Positions 36,979-46,446 of a stretch of DNA of 64,000 nucleotides are shown here, one piece after another. How positions within the stretch are numbered: the stretch's first letter is position 1; each line of letters starts with the position of its first letter. Made by a program: the position numbers and the translations under genes. Source of the DNA: Pelagimonas sp. (GTDB taxonomy: Bacteria; Pseudomonadota; Alphaproteobacteria; Rhodobacterales; Rhodobacteraceae); NCBI GenBank assembly GCA_025210265.1, contig JAOASD010000032.1:1-64000 (forward strand), given 5' to 3'. Under the pieces are notes generated by a model that worked only from the letters and a program-made list of their open reading frames with translations, was not told the origin of the DNA and did no database searches.

Positions 36979-38774
36979 TTTTTGCCAGCCGGGGCATTCT
37001 TGCCGCGAATATTCCCAAGAATATCAGGCTTATATCCGTGGCGGCGCATGATCAGATACTGCTGTGCAAAGGTGATCGTGTTGTTTGCGATCCAGTACAC
37101 CACCAGCCCGCTGGCGAACCCACCCAGCATGAACATGAACACCCAAGGCATCCAGGCAAAGATCATCGCCTGTGTCGGATCCGTCGGCGCGGGGTTCAGT
37201 TTTTGCTGCAGGAACATGGAGATACCCAGCAGAAGCGGCAGGATGCCGATGAACACCAGCGCCATGATCGAACCCGGTTCGGGGCTGGCCCAGGGCAGCA
37301 GGCCGAACAGGTTCATGATCGAGGTCGGGTCCGGCGCGCTCAGGTCGCGGAACGGGCCAAAGAAATCAGCGTGGCGCAGTTCCAGCGTGACGAAGATCAC
37401 TTTGTACAGCGAGAAAAAGATCGGGATCTGCATCAGGATCGGCAGACAGCCGGCGGCCGGGTTGACCTTTTCCTTCTTATACAGCGCCATCATTTCCTGC
37501 TGGAGCTTCTGGCGGTCGTCGCCTGCGCGCTCTTTCAGCTTTTCCATTTCCGGCTGCAGCTCTTTCATCTTTGCCATGGAGGCATAGGATTTATAGGCCA
37601 GCGGGAAGAGGATTGCCTTGATCAGCAGGGTCAGGGCGATGATCGCCACACCCATATTGCCGATGGCGGCATTCAGCCAATGCAGCACAGCAAAGATCGG
37701 TTTGGTCAGGAAGAAAAACCAGCCCCAGTCGATTGAATCCAGAAACCCCTGGATCCCGGCGTTTTCATAGGTGCGGATGGTGTCCCATTCCTTTGCACCT
37801 GCAAAAAGCTGGGTTGTCACCTCTGTGCTTTCGCCTGCTGCCAGCTGCAGCGTCGGCATGACGGTTTCAGTTTGGTAAATGCCGCGGCGGTCGTCGAATT
37901 TCGCAACCTGTTTGTAGCCATTGCCGGGTGTGGGGATGAGAGCGGTCATCCAGTAATGGTCGGTGAAACCGATCCAGCCATTGGCCTCGACCTGGGTGAC
38001 ATCGGCACGTGCGCCTTCGGACGGCACAACCGTGAAATCTTCCATGTCATCATAGTCGATTTCTTCCAGGGTACCGTCCGCCATTGCTATGGCACCTTCA
38101 TGCAGAATGAAAAAGTTTTTCAGATCGGCAGGTTGGCCATGACGTGCAAGAACGCCATAGGGAGCCATGGATACGGTGGTGCCACCGGTATTTTCCACCG
38201 ATTGCATCACGGTGAACATGAAATTTTCATCAACTGAAATGACACGGCGGAAGATCAGGCCTGCAGGGCTTTGCCAGCTGAGTGTCACAGGGGTGTCAAC
38301 CGAAAGGGTTTCGCCGCTATCGACGGTCCACAGGGTGTTTGCGCCTGGCACGTCCTCCAGCGAGAGGCCGGTGCCGGGGGCCCAACCGAACAGCGCGTAA
38401 TGCGGTGTCACGCCGCCCACAGGGTCAAGCACACGGACGATGTCTGCGTCGTCTTCTAGCGAAACGCGGTAGTCTTTCAGGCGCAGATCATCGATGCGAC
38501 CGCCCACAAGGGAGATGGAGCCTTCAAGACGGTTGGTCTCCAGCGAGATGCGCGGCGCGTCCGTCGTTTCGGCGCTGGCAGTGGCGGTTCCGCCAGAGGC
38601 TGCAGCGGGGGCGCTGGCCACACCGGCCGCCTGGTTCAGTGCAGGTTCGGTCAATGCGGTGGCGTTCGGATCCTGCGGCAGCTCTTCGGGTGGTGGAAAC
38701 AGGAGGAACCAGACCAGGATGACCGCAAAGCTCAACGCGGTTGCGAGAATGAGGTTCTTGTTCTGATCGTCCAT
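36975..38774 (-). CDS. yidC: Membrane protein insertase YidC
   Basis: 599 residues from the ATG at 38774 (AAAGGCGG ahead). The first membrane segment is NLILATALSFAVILVWFLLFP. A large periplasmic beta domain follows (about 50-340), then the conserved five-helix core: GWFFFLTKPIFAVLHWLNAAIGNMGVAIIALTLLIKAILFPLAYKSYASMAKMKELQPEMEKLKER, with NPAAGCLPILMQIPIFFSLYKVIF. It inserts proteins into the inner membrane alone or with SecY. It shares the series with yidD and rpmH-rnpA as in most bacteria. Confidence 0.96.
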   Translation of the reverse strand: MDDQNKNLILATALSFAVILVWFLLFPPPEELPQDPNATALTEPALNQAAGVASAPAAASGGTATASAETTDAPRISLETNRLEGSISLVGGRIDDLRLKDYRVSLEDDADIVRVLDPVGGVTPHYALFGWAPGTGLSLEDVPGANTLWTVDSGETLSVDTPVTLSWQSPAGLIFRRVISVDENFMFTVMQSVENTGGTTVSMAPYGVLARHGQPADLKNFFILHEGAIAMADGTLEEIDYDDMEDFTVVPSEGARADVTQVEANGWIGFTDHYWMTALIPTPGNGYKQVAKFDDRRGIYQTETVMPTLQLAAGESTEVTTQLFAGAKEWDTIRTYENAGIQGFLDSIDWGWFFFLTKPIFAVLHWLNAAIGNMGVAIIALTLLIKAILFPLAYKSYASMAKMKELQPEMEKLKERAGDDRQKLQQEMMALYKKEKVNPAAGCLPILMQIPIFFSLYKVIFVTLELRHADFFGPFRDLSAPDPTSIMNLFGLLPWASPEPGSIMALVFIGILPLLLGISMFLQQKLNPAPTDPTQAMIFAWMPWVFMFMLGGFASGLVVYWIANNTITFAQQYLIMRRHGYKPDILGNIRGKNAPAGKK

Positions 38775-38943
38775 GGGGACCGCCGCCTTTGTCTTTTCAG
38801 AGTTAGCCGGGTTCAATCGTTCCCGGCCTCAAAGGTCAAGCGGATTCGCCTGTTTTGCAGGGGGATGAGGGGCAAGCCGGGGCGCTTTTCGCTGAAATGA
38901 TGCGGCTTTTCGCCATTTGCCGCAGGTGCCCCGTGGTCTGCTC

Positions 38944-40491
38944 TTATCCAGATTTGCGGCCCAATATCTGTGTGTCGGCGATTTTACGGGTATATTCTGC
39001 GGCCCATTCCACGATTTGATCCGCAGGCATCGGGCGTGCGATGCCAAAACCCTGTACATGATCACAGCCAAGCTGAGCCAGAAGAGCGTGTTCCCCGACG
39101 CTTTCCACCCCTTCCGCAAGGGTTTCCAGGCCCAGCCTATCCGCCATCCCGAGTACGGCGGCCAGCATACGGTGCTGATCTTCGTCGCGATCAATCCGGG
39201 TGACAAAGCTGCGGTCGATTTTCAGACGGTGCACGCGGAAGCGGCGCAGGGCGTTCAGAGAGGCGTGGCCAGTGCCAAAATCATCAAGGTCAATTTGAGC
39301 CCCCAATTCGCCCAGTGCAACGATATTGCGTGCGACAATGCCTTCTGGAGCTTCGGCAATGACGGTTTCCAGCACCTCGATCCCCAGGCGCGGAGCGGTC
39401 AGACCGAACCGGTCCAGTTCCCATTGAATGCGTTCCACAAGACGGGGATCGCGCAGTTCGACCTCGGAAAAGTTGACCGATACGCGGGGGATTTCCAGGC
39501 CTTGCTGATCCCAGCTGCGCAGGGCGGTCATGGAATGTTGCAGAATGACTTCGTTCAGGCGGTCCATGCGGCCTGCCTCTTCCAGACAGCGCAGAAAATG
39601 GGCGGGGGGCACGATGCCGCGATCCGGGTGGATCCAGCGGGCGAGGGCTTCGACGCCGCTGATCTTGCCTGTAGAGGTGCATACCTGAGGTTGGAACCAG
39701 GGCTGGATTTGGCCGTTGTCCAGGGCCTTATCCACCTCATTCTGAAGAGATTTTTGGGCCTGATGCGCCGCGCGCATATTTTCGGACCATGCGCGGATCG
39801 CAGAAGGGCCGTTGACCACCGCCTCAGCCAGGGCGATTTGCGCGGCTTCGAAAAGGTCATCGCCGGTGGTGCCGGCTTTCAGCCGCTGACTGCCGCAGAA
39901 ACCGATAGAGACCGAAAGAAAGCGCATGGCGTTGTCGAAGGAGGCCGGCTCTTCCAAGGCGCTTTGCAGGCGCGTGGCCAATTGCAACAGCGATTCCAAA
40001 TCCAGTTTCATGGCCGGAGCGACCATGGCCACATAGCGGGTATCCGACAGGCGAAAAGCCTGATCATCGCTGCGCAACGTGTTGCGAATCCGGGTCAGGG
40101 TCAGTTCGCGCAATGCATCGGCGGTGTTTTCGCCGGCACGTTGCGCGATTTCCTCCAGCCCTTCGACTTCGAATTGGAAACAGGCCGTGCTGAGATTTGC
40201 CTCGCGCGCGTCATTCAGGATTTTTTCGCACAGGGCCGTTGCGCCCGAGGCATTGACCACATCCGATTGTTGCAGCGGCGTGTCGCGGTTCGGGCGGCGG
40301 TCGCCGAATTCGCCAAGCGACACAAGCAGCAAGGGCAGGCCCAGTGCGACGATGATCAACATCGCCTCCCCGCCCAGCCAAAACGCTGCCAGCGCCAATG
40401 CGGGAAGAAAGGCAAGCGCCTGAGGGCCACGCATCCCGCGCCGCAGGGTCGATTTCAATTCACCAAACCGGGCAATCACCACAGCCTTCAT
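38944..40491 (-). CDS. EAL-domain c-di-GMP phosphodiesterase with degenerate GGDEF domain
   Basis: 515 residues. Two hydrophobic stretches lie near the N-terminus (ALAFLPALALAAFWL and AMLIIVALGLPLLLVSLG, about 25-60), then a GGDEF-like domain whose signature is lost (RLSDTRYVAMV, about 147-157), so no cyclase activity is expected. The EAL domain looks catalytically complete: EAL (281-283), Asn340 in NFSEVEL, Glu372 in IEVLET, DDFGTG (403-408), KIDRSF (Lys424) and EGVES (Glu460). It should hydrolyse c-di-GMP at the membrane. It sits between ttcA and yidC, an unusual place. A GGAAAGGAAG site supports the start. Confidence 0.9.
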   Translation of the reverse strand: MKAVVIARFGELKSTLRRGMRGPQALAFLPALALAAFWLGGEAMLIIVALGLPLLLVSLGEFGDRRPNRDTPLQQSDVVNASGATALCEKILNDAREANLSTACFQFEVEGLEEIAQRAGENTADALRELTLTRIRNTLRSDDQAFRLSDTRYVAMVAPAMKLDLESLLQLATRLQSALEEPASFDNAMRFLSVSIGFCGSQRLKAGTTGDDLFEAAQIALAEAVVNGPSAIRAWSENMRAAHQAQKSLQNEVDKALDNGQIQPWFQPQVCTSTGKISGVEALARWIHPDRGIVPPAHFLRCLEEAGRMDRLNEVILQHSMTALRSWDQQGLEIPRVSVNFSEVELRDPRLVERIQWELDRFGLTAPRLGIEVLETVIAEAPEGIVARNIVALGELGAQIDLDDFGTGHASLNALRRFRVHRLKIDRSFVTRIDRDEDQHRMLAAVLGMADRLGLETLAEGVESVGEHALLAQLGCDHVQGFGIARPMPADQIVEWAAEYTRKIADTQILGRKSG

Positions 40492-40549
40492 CGGACTTCC
40501 TTTCCGTACCGGACGGATCAGACGCTAGGACAAAGGGGTAACTCGGGCC

Positions 40550-41419
40550 TTAACGGCTGTGGTCAAATTCGGGCGAATTTTCGACACCTTCCTTAACCTG
40601 TCGGGTCAAAGCGGTGAAATCGAACAGTTTAGGATCCAGCATATGCGAGGGGCGGATATTCATCAGCGAACGGAACATCACCTGGCGACGGCCGGGGCTG
40701 TTTTTTTCCCATCCATCAAGGATTTGCTTGACCTGCTGGCGCTGCAGCCCGTCCTGGCTGCCGCACAGATCACAGGGTATGATCGGGTAGTTCATCGCCT
40801 TGGCAAACCGGTCGCAATCGGCCTCGGCCACATGGGCGAGGGGGCGATATACAAACAGGTCGCCTTCTTCGTTTAACAGTTTGGGCGGCATGGTGGCGAG
40901 CCGCCCGCCATGGAACAGATTCATGAAAAATGTTTCCAGAATGTCGTCGCGATGATGGCCGAGAACAACTGCGGTACATCCTTCTTCGCGGGCGATTCGG
41001 TACAGGTTGCCGCGGCGCAGGCGAGAACACAGCGCGCAAAAGGTCCGGCCCTGCGGGACCTTGTCCATCACAATCGAATAGGTGTCCTGATATTCGATCC
41101 GGTGCGGCACCTGCATCTTTTCCAGAAATTCTGGCAGGACGGTGGCAGGAAAACCGGGCTGGCCCTGATCCAGATTGCAGGCGACCAGCTCGACCGGCAG
41201 CAACCCGCGCCATTGCAATTCGTGTAGCACGGCCAGCAGGGTATAGCTGTCCTTGCCGCCAGACAGGCAAACCAGCCATTTGCCGCCCGGTTCGATCATT
41301 TTATATTGGTCCACCGCTTCGCGCACATTTTGTACGATTCGCTTGCGGAGCTTCTTGAACTCGGTGGTTTTGGGGGCTCCGTGAAAGAGCGGGTGAATGT
41401 CGTCCTGATCGTCAAGCAT
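40550..41419 (-). CDS. ttcA: tRNA 2-thiocytidine(32) synthetase TtcA
   Basis: 289 residues with the PP-loop SGGKDS (53-58) and the CxxC pair Cys128/Cys131 ([13 protein letters not shown]) plus Cys216/Cys219 ([10 protein letters not shown]), which ligate a 4Fe-4S cluster. [21 protein letters not shown] is typical. It thiolates C32 of some tRNAs including tRNA-Arg, one of which lies in this window. Confidence 0.93.
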   Translation of the reverse strand: MLDDQDDIHPLFHGAPKTTEFKKLRKRIVQNVREAVDQYKMIEPGGKWLVCLSGGKDSYTLLAVLHELQWRGLLPVELVACNLDQGQPGFPATVLPEFLEKMQVPHRIEYQDTYSIVMDKVPQGRTFCALCSRLRRGNLYRIAREEGCTAVVLGHHRDDILETFFMNLFHGGRLATMPPKLLNEEGDLFVYRPLAHVAEADCDRFAKAMNYPIIPCDLCGSQDGLQRQQVKQILDGWEKNSPGRRQVMFRSLMNIRPSHMLDPKLFDFTALTRQVKEGVENSPEFDHSR

Positions 41420-41455
41420 GGCGGATCCTGTGGGCGGGCTGGCGGTTGGGGAAGG

Positions 41456-41677
41456 TCAGTCAGGCACGTTGTCGATGCCTGATCCCCCAAGGGGATGGCA
41501 GCGGCCAATGCGCCGGATGGTCAGCCATGTGCCTTTGAAAGCGCCATGTTTTTCAAGGGCTTCTAATGCATAGGCCGAACAGGTCGGTTGATAACGGCAC
41601 CCATGGCCGACCCAGGGAGAAAACAGCAGGCGATAGGCGCGCACGGGCAGGGCGGCGATATGAGCCAGCGGGGTCAT
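41456..41677 (-). CDS. yidD: Membrane protein insertion efficiency factor YidD
   Basis: 73 residues: [59 protein letters not shown] contains the three conserved cysteines and the HP..GGxG end. It helps YidC-dependent insertion. Start overlaps the rnpA stop by four bases. Confidence 0.96.
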   Translation of the reverse strand: MTPLAHIAALPVRAYRLLFSPWVGHGCRYQPTCSAYALEALEKHGAFKGTWLTIRRIGRCHPLGGSGIDNVPD

Positions 41678-42018
41678 TTTGCGTATTTCCCATGAACGCG
41701 TTCAAGCGCCTGACGCAAATCCTGTTGCAGGGCGATGAAATCGTGGCTGGCGGTTTTCTCGGCGCGACCAATCAGGACATAATCCCACCCGTCGCGTCCC
41801 AGCTCGGGCAGCACGGCGCGGGCAATTTCGCGCAGACGGCGTTTGGCGCGGTTGCGGGCCACGGCATTGCCGACCTTTTTGGAACAGGTGAACCCTACGC
41901 GCAGACCTTCGGCCTCGCCGCTGCGCCGCTTGCGGGCCTGCAGCAGAAAGGCCGGGCAGGGGGCACGCCCGGCGCGGGCTGCCAGCAGGAAATCACTGCG
42001 TTTTTGCAGGATCTGCAT
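41674..42018 (-). CDS. rnpA: Ribonuclease P protein component
   Basis: 114 residues from the ATG at 42018 (ACGGAGC ahead); an upstream in-frame start at 42069 is not supported. [17 protein letters not shown] and the RNR-type motif [26 protein letters not shown] identify the RNase P protein, which binds the catalytic RNA and matures tRNA 5' ends. A hairpin with a T run lies between rpmH and this gene. Confidence 0.95.
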   Translation of the reverse strand: MQILQKRSDFLLAARAGRAPCPAFLLQARKRRSGEAEGLRVGFTCSKKVGNAVARNRAKRRLREIARAVLPELGRDGWDYVLIGRAEKTASHDFIALQQDLRQALERVHGKYAK

Positions 42019-42096
42019 GTTTTGCTCCGTCTTGTGGCCAGAGGTGTGCAGCCGTTGGTGCCAAACCAAAATCAGGTCAGGAACTCAGGCCAAACC

Positions 42097-42134
42097 GAAA
42101 AGAGCCGCCGCGGAATTGTCCGTGGCGGCCTTTT
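42097..42134 (-). terminator. Hairpin between rpmH and rnpA
   Basis: Arms GCCGCC-CGGA (42104-42114) and TCCG-GGCGGC (42119-42129) form about ten pairs. On the minus strand CTCTTTTC follows and on the plus strand CTTTTC, so it can act both ways. It probably limits read-through from the abundant L34 message into rnpA. Confidence 0.55.
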
Positions 42135-42181
42135 CATGTATCGCTGACCTTCTGATCGAAGGGCAGGGGCAAGATCTGAAC

Positions 42182-42316
42182 TTAGGCGCTCAGCGACTTG
42201 CGACCGCGGGCGCGGCGCGCATTCAGGATCTTGCGGCCAGCTTTGCTGGCCATACGTGCGCGGAAACCGTGGCGGCGCTTGCGAACCAGGTTCGACGGCT
42301 GGAAGGTGCGTTTCAT
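42182..42316 (-). CDS. rpmH: 50S ribosomal protein L34
   Basis: 44 residues: [44 protein letters not shown], a complete L34. The ATG at 42316 is certain by homology. It opens the minus-strand series through yidC to the sixA-like gene, and a near-consensus promoter lies 65-95 bases upstream. Confidence 0.98.
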   Translation of the reverse strand: MKRTFQPSNLVRKRRHGFRARMASKAGRKILNARRARGRKSLSA

Positions 42317-42380
42317 CGCGTCTACTCCGTTGCGTTGGCGGGCAGATGGATTCGCCGCACCAGTGGTATTCGAAGCCCGT

Positions 42381-42409
42381 GCTATAGGGGGGCATTGCGC
42401 GCATGTCAA
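42381..42409 (-). promoter_or_regulatory. Sigma70-type promoter of rpmH
   Basis: Read on the minus strand: TTGACA (42409-42404), 17-base spacer, TATAGC (42386-42381). Perfect -35 and good -10. Transcription should begin near 42374, giving a leader of about 58 bases. Confidence 0.75.
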
Positions 42410-42595
42410 ACGCCCTTGGCAGGGGAATTGCAACATTTCCTTCATTAGAGTGCGGCAAATGTTTCATCCCTGTCAGGAAGGGGCCGAATCTTCACAGAAC
42501 GATACACCAGTGATCAAGCGGGCGTGAGGGGCCTGTTGCAGAGCTGTAGCAGAGGGCATCTCTGCTGCATGATGACAGAGCCGAAAGCCAGAAAC

Positions 42596-43333
42596 ATGAG
42601 TGATATGACCGATATGCCCCCAACCCAAACTTCCGCCAGCGGATTGAAACGCCACCTGCCTTTGATTGCGATCGGGGCGGCGGCTGTGCTGGGGGCGGTG
42701 TTCCTGCGCGATTATCTGAGCTTTGAGGCCCTGCGGGACAATCGCGAGGCCCTGCTGGCCTTTCGCGATGCCAATTATGCGCTGACATTGGGTGTCTTTA
42801 TGGTCGCCTATATTCTGATCGTGGCGCTGTCCTTGCCCGGCGCGACGGCGGCGACGCTGGCGGGAGGGTTCCTGTTTGCCACCTTCCCTGGGGCGCTGTT
42901 CAACATCACGGCTGCAACCATCGGCGCCACCGGGATTTTCCTGGCCGCGCGCTGGGGGCTGGGGGCGCAGCTGGGGGCAAAGCTGCAAACCAGCGAAGGC
43001 GCGCTGAAAAAGATCAAGGAAGGGATCGATGAGAATCAGTGGTCTACCCTGTTCCTGATGCGTCTTGTGCCGGTTGTACCATTCTTTATTGCCAATCTCG
43101 CGCCAGCTTTCCTTGAGGTGCCGCTGCGCCGCTATGTGATTTCGACCTTCCTTGGGATCATTCCGGGCACGGTTGTCTATACTTCTGTCGGTGCTGGCCT
43201 TGGCGAAGTTTTTGCCCGCGGCGAAACCCCGGATCTGGGCATCATTTTCGAACCTCATGTGATCGGTCCCATCCTTGGCCTTGCGGCGCTGTCCGCCATG
43301 CCGATCCTGATCAAAGCCCTGCGCGGCAAATAA
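42596..43333 (+). CDS. TVP38/TMEM64 (SNARE-associated/DedA-like) membrane protein
   Basis: 245 residues from the ATG at 42596 (GAAAG upstream); starts at 42572 or 42524 are possible. About six hydrophobic segments, with IVALSLPGATAATLAGGFLFATFPGALFNITAATIGATGIFLAARW and FLMRLVPVVPFFIANLAPAFLEVPLRRYVISTFLGIIPGTVVYTSVGAGLG, the two conserved re-entrant-like regions of the family. Function in bacteria is poorly defined; DedA relatives take part in lipid-carrier recycling. It lies 12 bases before a flavin disulfide reductase, a pairing found in other genomes, sometimes as a fusion (from memory). Confidence 0.85.
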   Translation: MSDMTDMPPTQTSASGLKRHLPLIAIGAAAVLGAVFLRDYLSFEALRDNREALLAFRDANYALTLGVFMVAYILIVALSLPGATAATLAGGFLFATFPGALFNITAATIGATGIFLAARWGLGAQLGAKLQTSEGALKKIKEGIDENQWSTLFLMRLVPVVPFFIANLAPAFLEVPLRRYVISTFLGIIPGTVVYTSVGAGLGEVFARGETPDLGIIFEPHVIGPILGLAALSAMPILIKALRGK

Positions 43334-43345
43334 GGAGAGCTGACC

Positions 43346-44764
43346 ATGGCACGATTGAAAACGGATCTTTTGGTCATTGGCGCTGGCTCTGGTGGTTTGT
43401 CGGTTGCGGCAGGCGCGGTCCAGATGGGGGCGGATGTCATCCTGCTGGAAGGGCATGAGATGGGCGGGGATTGCCTGAATTATGGCTGCGTTCCCTCAAA
43501 GGCCCTGATTGCCAGCGCCAGCGCCGCCCATGCCCGCGCAGAAGGGCGGGCCATGGGCATCGCCCCGGTTACTCCGCAGGTGGATTACGCTGCTGCACAG
43601 GATCATGTGGCTGATACCATCGCCACAATCGCGCCGGTCGACAGTCAGGAGCGATTCGAAGGGCTGGGGGTCAAGGTGATCCGCGAATACGGGCGCTTTA
43701 TTTCCCCGACCGAAGTGCAGGCGGGTGAGGACATCATCACCGCGCGGCGCATTGTGATTGCCACCGGATCTTCCCCGCTGGTGCCGCCCATTCCGGGGCT
43801 GGACAGCGTGCCCTACCTGACCAACGAAACCCTGTGGCAGCTGCGCGATCAGCCGGATCACCTGCTGATCATCGGCGCCGGGCCTATTGGGCTGGAAATG
43901 GCGCAGGCCCATCGCCGTCTTGGCAGTCAGGTGACTGTGATCGAAGGCGCCAAGGCGCTGGGCCGGGATGACCCGGAAATGGCCGCCGTGGTGCTGGACA
44001 CGCTCAAGGACGAAGGCATCGCCATCGAAGAAGACGCGCTGGCCAAGGAAATCCGCGGTGAGGCAGGCGCGATTGAGATCGAAACCAGCGATGGGCGCGT
44101 TTTCAAAGGCTCTCACCTGCTGATGGCGGTCGGACGGCGCGCCAATATGGACAAGCTGAACCTTGAGGCCGCCGGCATCGAAACCACCCGAACCGGGATC
44201 AAGGTGGATGCCAGCCTGCGCAGCTCGAATCGCAAGGTCTATGCGATTGGCGACGTGGCGGGCGGGCTGCAATTCACCCATGTGGCGGGCTATCACGCCG
44301 GGATCATCATCCGCTCGGCCCTGTTTGGCCTGCCGTCCAAGGCAACCACCGCGCATATTCCCTGGGCAACCTATACCAAACCCGAACTGGCGCAGGTCGG
44401 CCTGACCGAAGCTCAGGCGCGCACACAATATGGGGGCAAGGTGGAGGTCGCGCGATTCGAATTTGCCCATAACGACCGCGCCATCGCGGAACGCAAAACC
44501 AAGGGTCTGATCAAGGTGATGGTGGTCAAAGGCCGCCCGGTCGGGGCCTCTATCGCCGGGTATCAGGCGGGGGAGCTGATCTCGCTCTGGTCGCTGGCCA
44601 TCGCAAATCGCCTAAAGATGGCACAGGTCTCTGCGATGGTTGCGCCGTACCCTACGATTGCAGAGGTTAACAAACGCGCCGCCGGGGCCTATTTTACCCC
44701 CAGACTGTTCGAAAACGATACGGTCAAGAAAGTGGTTCGGCTGGTGCAACGGTTCCTGCCCTGA
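43346..44764 (+). CDS. FAD-dependent pyridine nucleotide-disulfide oxidoreductase, MerA-like
   Basis: 472 residues. FAD-binding GAGSGGLSVA (12-21), redox pair Cys43/Cys48 in GGDCLNYGCVPSKAL, NAD(P)-binding GAGPIGLEMAQ, second FAD contact VYAIGDVAG, and a C-terminal dimerisation domain. It belongs to the dihydrolipoamide dehydrogenase/mercuric reductase group. It lacks an N-terminal heavy-metal domain and the C-terminal cysteine pair of mercuric reductase; the end reads ENDTVKKVVRLVQRFLP. The natural substrate is unknown. Likely one operon with the TVP38 gene and the kinase gene. Confidence 0.85.
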   Translation: MARLKTDLLVIGAGSGGLSVAAGAVQMGADVILLEGHEMGGDCLNYGCVPSKALIASASAAHARAEGRAMGIAPVTPQVDYAAAQDHVADTIATIAPVDSQERFEGLGVKVIREYGRFISPTEVQAGEDIITARRIVIATGSSPLVPPIPGLDSVPYLTNETLWQLRDQPDHLLIIGAGPIGLEMAQAHRRLGSQVTVIEGAKALGRDDPEMAAVVLDTLKDEGIAIEEDALAKEIRGEAGAIEIETSDGRVFKGSHLLMAVGRRANMDKLNLEAAGIETTRTGIKVDASLRSSNRKVYAIGDVAGGLQFTHVAGYHAGIIIRSALFGLPSKATTAHIPWATYTKPELAQVGLTEAQARTQYGGKVEVARFEFAHNDRAIAERKTKGLIKVMVVKGRPVGASIAGYQAGELISLWSLAIANRLKMAQVSAMVAPYPTIAEVNKRAAGAYFTPRLFENDTVKKVVRLVQRFLP

Positions 44765-44777
44765 TGAGCGAGACAAC

Positions 44778-46160
44778 ATGCTTAACTCTCTTTCAGGCCG
44801 TTTCCTGATCCTGACAACAATCTTTGTGATGCTGGCAGAGGTGCTGATCTTTGTGCCCTCCGTCGCCCGCTTTCGCGAAGATTACCTGCTGGCGCGTCTG
44901 GAACGGGCGCAGATCGCCTCGCTGGCGCTGCTGGCCGATGACATGATCAGCCCCGAGCTAGAGGCCGAACTGCTGGACAATGCAGGCGTCTATAATGTGG
45001 TGCTGCGCCGGGACGAGATGCGCCAGCTGGTGCTGTCCTCGCCCATGCCAGAGGAAACCAGCTATTCGGTGGATCTGCGCGATGCTTCGGCCTGGCAATT
45101 GATTCGCGACGCCATGTATCGCCTGTCCGAACCCGAGGCCCATATGGTGCGTGTCATCGGCCACCCGTTCCGCGATGCGGGCCAGCTGATCGAGGTCACG
45201 CTGGAAACCGGTGGGCTGCGCATGGCGATGATCGACTATGGGTTGCGCGTTCTGCTGCTCTCTGCGGTGATTTCCATCATTACCGCTGGGCTGTTGTTCC
45301 TGGCCGTGCGGGTTTTGCTGGTAAAACCGATCAAAGGGGTGGTGGGGCATATGCAATCCTATGCCATGGCCCCCGAAGACGCGCGGCGGGTGATTCAGCC
45401 CAGTGCCGGGGTGCGGGAACTGCGCGAGGCCGAAGATTCGCTGCTGTCGCTGCAGACACAACTGACCCAGGCGCTGAAACAGAAAGAGCGTCTGGCCCAG
45501 CTGGGCGGCGCTGTCGCGCGGGTCAGCCATGATTTGCGCAATATCCTGACCTCGGCGCAGCTGTTCACGGATCGCATCGAAATGTCCGAGGATCCCACGG
45601 TCAAACGCATGGCCCCGAAGCTGGTGAACTCGATCACGCGGGCGGTGTCTTTGTGCGAAAGCACACTGGCCTTTGGTCGCGCCGAAGAACCTGCGCCGAC
45701 ACTGACCCTGTTCAATCTGGGTTCCCTGACGGGGGAGGTGCTGGAGGCAGAGAGACTGGCCATCGGCGACTCTGAAATCAGCCTGTCCGAAGATGTGCCA
45801 GCCAGTTTGATGCTGCGCGGCGATCCCGAACAGATTTTCCGCGTTCTGTCGAATCTGGTGCGCAATGCGCGTCAGGCCATCGCGGCGACGCAGCGCCCCG
45901 GCGAAATCAATATTTCTGCCAGGGTGGAGGATGACCAATGGGTCGTCTGTGTCTCTGATACCGGGCCTGGCCTGCCAGCCAAGGCGCGCGAACATCTGTT
46001 CCAGCCGTTTCAGGGCGGCGCGCGCAAGGGAGGGACCGGGCTGGGGCTGGCCATCGCGGTCGAGCTGATCCGCGGTCATGGCGGCTGTCTGGAACTGGAA
46101 CGCAGCGACGAGTCCGGGACGGTTTTCCGAATATCTTTGCCGATGGGCGAAAGAGAGTGA
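44778..46160 (+). CDS. Sensor histidine kinase
   Basis: 460 residues from the ATG at 44778. Two membrane segments (about 8-29 and 158-182) enclose a periplasmic sensing region. A HAMP-like linker and coiled coil precede the H box VARVSHDLRNILTSAQLFTDRIE with His251. N box NLVRNARQAI, G1 DTGPGLP and G2 GGTGLGLAIAV are complete. No response-regulator gene is adjacent, so its partner is elsewhere. It begins 13 bases after the oxidoreductase gene. Confidence 0.92.
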   Translation: MLNSLSGRFLILTTIFVMLAEVLIFVPSVARFREDYLLARLERAQIASLALLADDMISPELEAELLDNAGVYNVVLRRDEMRQLVLSSPMPEETSYSVDLRDASAWQLIRDAMYRLSEPEAHMVRVIGHPFRDAGQLIEVTLETGGLRMAMIDYGLRVLLLSAVISIITAGLLFLAVRVLLVKPIKGVVGHMQSYAMAPEDARRVIQPSAGVRELREAEDSLLSLQTQLTQALKQKERLAQLGGAVARVSHDLRNILTSAQLFTDRIEMSEDPTVKRMAPKLVNSITRAVSLCESTLAFGRAEEPAPTLTLFNLGSLTGEVLEAERLAIGDSEISLSEDVPASLMLRGDPEQIFRVLSNLVRNARQAIAATQRPGEINISARVEDDQWVVCVSDTGPGLPAKAREHLFQPFQGGARKGGTGLGLAIAVELIRGHGGCLELERSDESGTVFRISLPMGERE

Positions 46161-46216
46161 TTTTTTTGAAAAAGGCTCTTGCGCTCCCCCAGCCTGAGGG
46201 GTAGATCACCGCTCAC

Positions 46217-46293
46217 GGACCGATAGCTCAGCTGGATAGAGTACTTGACTACGAATCAAGGGGTCGGGGGTTCGAATCCTCCTCGGTCCGCCA
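46217..46293 (+). tRNA. tRNA-Arg (anticodon ACG)
   Basis: 77 bases including an encoded CCA. Acceptor arms GGACCGA (46217-46223) and TCGGTCC pair fully. The anticodon arm CTTGA-CTACGAA-TCAAG gives anticodon ACG (46251-46253), normally read with inosine at position 34. The T arm is GGGGG-TTCGAAT-CCTCC. No integrase gene or duplicated tRNA end lies nearby. Confidence 0.97.
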
Positions 46294-46299
46294 AAATTC

Positions 46300-46335
46300 A
46301 GGCCGCGCAGCCAACCGGCTAGCGCGGCCTTTTTC
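46300..46335 (+). terminator. Intrinsic terminator after tRNA-Arg
   Basis: AGGCCGCGC (46300-46308) pairs with GCGCGGCCT (46322-46330), followed by TTTT and CTT. It ends the tRNA transcript. Confidence 0.85.
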
Positions 46336-46446
46336 TTGGCAGAGAATCATTTCGTTTTTGTGACAGCCGCATGGGTTTTGTTACGAAAATGACAAACCGA
46401 TATGTTTTGTTTGTGCTTTGTTGAGTGACGGGAGTGCGTAACAGAA

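Noticed and set aside
42182-42480. Chromosome origin beside rpmH, as in gammaproteobacteria
   Set aside because: No dnaA gene and no cluster of DnaA-box-like 9-mers lies near rpmH.
43346-44764. True mercuric reductase
   Set aside because: The C-terminal cysteine pair and N-terminal metal domain are missing, and no mer genes are nearby.
46217-46293. tRNA-Arg as an integration site of a genomic island
   Set aside because: No integrase, no direct repeat of the tRNA 3' end and no change of gene style were seen downstream.
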